Source: Taibaiella koreensis (lineage in GTDB: Bacteria > Bacteroidota > Bacteroidia > Chitinophagales > Chitinophagaceae). Taken from it: DNA of 64,000 bases. Every line of letters starts with the position of its first letter. Position 1 is the first letter of the stretch. This document shows positions 62,588 to 64,000 of the stretch, piece after piece. The translations under genes were made by a program, and so were the position numbers. Location of the stretch: positions 558,001-622,000 of the forward strand of contig NZ_QVNU01000003.1 in the NCBI RefSeq assembly GCF_003545715.1, written 5' to 3'. Below the pieces are notes generated by a model. It was not told the DNA's origin, did no database searches, and was given only the letters and a program-made list of their open reading frames with translations.

Positions 62588-63556
62588 ATGCGACTGATCT
62601 CCTTTCTTTACTTTCTGCTGCTGGTCTATATTATAGCTGCTATTGTTTTCTGGGGGCTCAGTCTCAACAGGCAAAGCGCTTTGATCGTCAGCAACGAGGT
62701 TGATGTGTTGCATACACATATCGACAGTGTGGCGCGGCCACAGGAATACCAGAAGGCATTAAAGGGCATCAGGGAAAGGGAAAATACGCGTAAGCGGCAA
62801 TACCTGGGCGAAGGTGCTACCTTTCTGGCTATTATCCTCATCGGCGCCGGCGTTGTCTATTCCTCGATCCGCAGCAATCACTTATTGTCCCGGCAGCAAT
62901 CCAATTTTATTCTTTCTGTTACCCATGAGCTCAAATCGCCCATCGCGGCGGTAAAACTGAATCTGCAGACCATGGCACGCAGAAAGCTGGATGAGGACAC
63001 CCAGCAACAACTCATTGGCAGAAGTATACAGGAGGCGAACCGTCTGGACGATCTGTGCAATAATCTTTTGCTGGCCTCACAGATCGAAAGCCGTCATTTC
63101 ACACCTGCGGAGGAGCGTATCAATCTTTCCGGTATCGCTGCCGAATGTATCCAGGCCTACGAACATCGCGGACGCAATAGCTACAAGATCAAGCTGGAAG
63201 AAGATTGTTTTATACAGGGCGACCGCCTGCTGTGGAAGCTTGCCATCAACAACCTGCTGGAGAATGCCGTCAAATATTCGCCCGCAGGCAGCACCGTCAC
63301 ATTGGAGCTGGCACGACAGGACGATGATCTTATCCTGAGCGTCGCCGATGAAGGTTGCGGCATCAGCGATGAAGAAAAGCGGAAGATCTTCCGTAAATTT
63401 TACCGTGTGGGCAATGAGAACTCCCGCAAAACGAAAGGTACAGGCCTGGGCCTGTACCTCACTTCCAAGATCATTCAGCAGGATAAGGGCGCTATCCTGG
63501 TAAGGGACAATCATCCTGCCGGCTCGGTGTTTGAGATCACCGTGCCCAGGGCTTAA
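62588..63556 (+). CDS. Sensor histidine kinase
   Basis: A 322-residue inner-membrane kinase. Two transmembrane segments (about 4-24 and 77-93) flank a short periplasmic loop. The H-box is SVTHELKSPIAAVKLNL (His113), then the ATP-binding N box (LLENAVKYS), G1 (VADEGCGIS), F (FRKFYRVGN) and G2 (GTGLGLYLT). The periplasmic part is only about 50 residues, so it may sense through another protein, possibly the vWA protein encoded six bases upstream. No response regulator is in the window: the next gene is convergent and overlaps by four bases (63553-63556). Confidence 0.93.
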   Translation: MRLISFLYFLLLVYIIAAIVFWGLSLNRQSALIVSNEVDVLHTHIDSVARPQEYQKALKGIRERENTRKRQYLGEGATFLAIILIGAGVVYSSIRSNHLLSRQQSNFILSVTHELKSPIAAVKLNLQTMARRKLDEDTQQQLIGRSIQEANRLDDLCNNLLLASQIESRHFTPAEERINLSGIAAECIQAYEHRGRNSYKIKLEEDCFIQGDRLLWKLAINNLLENAVKYSPAGSTVTLELARQDDDLILSVADEGCGISDEEKRKIFRKFYRVGNENSRKTKGTGLGLYLTSKIIQQDKGAILVRDNHPAGSVFEITVPRA

Positions 63557-64000
63557 AGTACCGTTTGCTTCACCTGCTCGAGTATATCCAGCGCTTCTTC
63601 CCTGCTGTTGCCTTCGGCGTAGATGCGCAGCACGGGCTCCGTTCCCGAGGCCCTCAGCATGATCCAGCCGCCGTTGTCGAGATGATATTTGATGCCGTCG
63701 ATGGTTTCGATGCGATCCACTTTATAGCTGCCGAAGGCTTTGTATACACCCTCGCCGGCTTCTTTCATAATGCGTAGCTTCTGCTCTTCCGTCAGATGCA
63801 GGTCATTTCTTTCGTAAGCAAAACGGCCGGTTACCGCATATACTTCTTCGCACAGCTGTTTCAGCGTTTTCCCGGTCTCCATCATATACTCATAGATGAT
63901 AAGCCCATCAAAGATACCATCGCGTTCGGGTATATGTCCCTTAATCGCGATACCGCCACTCTCTTCGCCACCCAGCAGCACATCGCTTTCGATCATCTTC
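63553..64000 (-). CDS. Phosphoglucomutase/phosphomannomutase, C-terminal part (N-terminus beyond window edge)
   Basis: About 149 residues visible, reading into the right edge. Domain III carries LGGEESGGIAIKGHIPERDGI (sugar-binding GEESGG loop) and domain IV carries ILMR-like MLRASGTEPVLRIYAEG (phosphate-binding RASGTEP). These belong to the alpha-D-phosphohexomutase superfamily, which interconverts hexose 1- and 6-phosphates. The active-site Ser and metal site lie outside the window, so glucose or mannose specificity cannot be judged. It converges on the kinase gene with a four-base overlap. Confidence 0.92.
   Translation of the reverse strand, partial: KMIESDVLLGGEESGGIAIKGHIPERDGIFDGLIIYEYMMETGKTLKQLCEEVYAVTGRFAYERNDLHLTEEQKLRIMKEAGEGVYKAFGSYKVDRIETIDGIKYHLDNGGWIMLRASGTEPVLRIYAEGNSREEALDILEQVKQTVL

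Overview
The window comes from a Bacteroidota chromosome, most likely Chitinophagaceae or a close relative; the family is an inference. The evidence is a set of secreted proteins ending in type IX secretion (T9SS) sorting domains of both the type A and the type B (gliding-motility, CHU_C-like) kind, a PorP/SprF outer-membrane protein, lineage-typical small families (DUF4295, DUF4294, DUF5606), two-part Bacteroidota promoters (TTTG, about 19 bases, TAnnTTTG), few Shine-Dalgarno sequences, and a bacillithiol-type deacetylase. No rRNA, tRNA, CRISPR array, insertion sequence or prophage was seen. Both edges cut genes: a J-domain protein on the left and a phosphoglucomutase/phosphomannomutase on the right.

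Layout. 1-8.4 kb holds housekeeping and stress genes: an ECF sigma factor, pdxJ, an AhpC/AhpD peroxidase pair, a formyltransferase-like protein, a persulfide-dioxygenase/rhodanese fusion, an alpha/beta hydrolase and a PAS-LuxR regulator. 8.4-17.2 kb holds a gingipain-like C25 protease with a T9SS tail, a YbhN-type membrane protein, ruvC, metG, an RND/MacA-type adaptor, a SAM hydroxide adenosyltransferase and a small monooxygenase-like protein. 17.4-23.5 kb is the most unusual accessory region: a two-gene module (about 130-residue exported protein plus a large PKD-rich type B T9SS protein) present twice in tandem, each copy closed by a terminator. 23.6-33.3 kb holds an FAD oxidoreductase with an MFS transporter, a lone transketolase N-terminal subunit, a DUF5606 protein with a histone-like tail, a beta-propeller T9SS protein, a small acidic protein and a GDSL-like T9SS protein.

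33.6-47.4 kb is the S10-spc ribosomal protein cluster (rpsJ to secY) in canonical gene order. It is split between rpsH and rplF by a strong terminator, an antisense lipoprotein gene and a new promoter. The usual continuation (infA, rpmJ, rpsM, rpsK, rpsD, rpoA, rplQ) does not follow secY; an MlaE-type permease does. 47.4-64 kb holds a frameshifted GNAT acetyltransferase, a large secreted protein of unknown function, priA, a 50-bp tandem repeat, the rpmB-rpmG-DUF4295 operon, bshB1, a DUF4294 protein, upp, porP/sprF, a gene-poor stretch with a possible decayed gene, a small T9SS protein, recR, a vWA protein coupled to a sensor histidine kinase, and the partial phosphomutase.

How it fits together: at least six predicted T9SS cargo proteins and one PorP/SprF protein point to an organism that invests heavily in surface and secreted proteins for adhesion, gliding or polymer and protein degradation. 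The rest is mostly ordinary translation, DNA repair, cofactor and thiol/peroxide metabolism.
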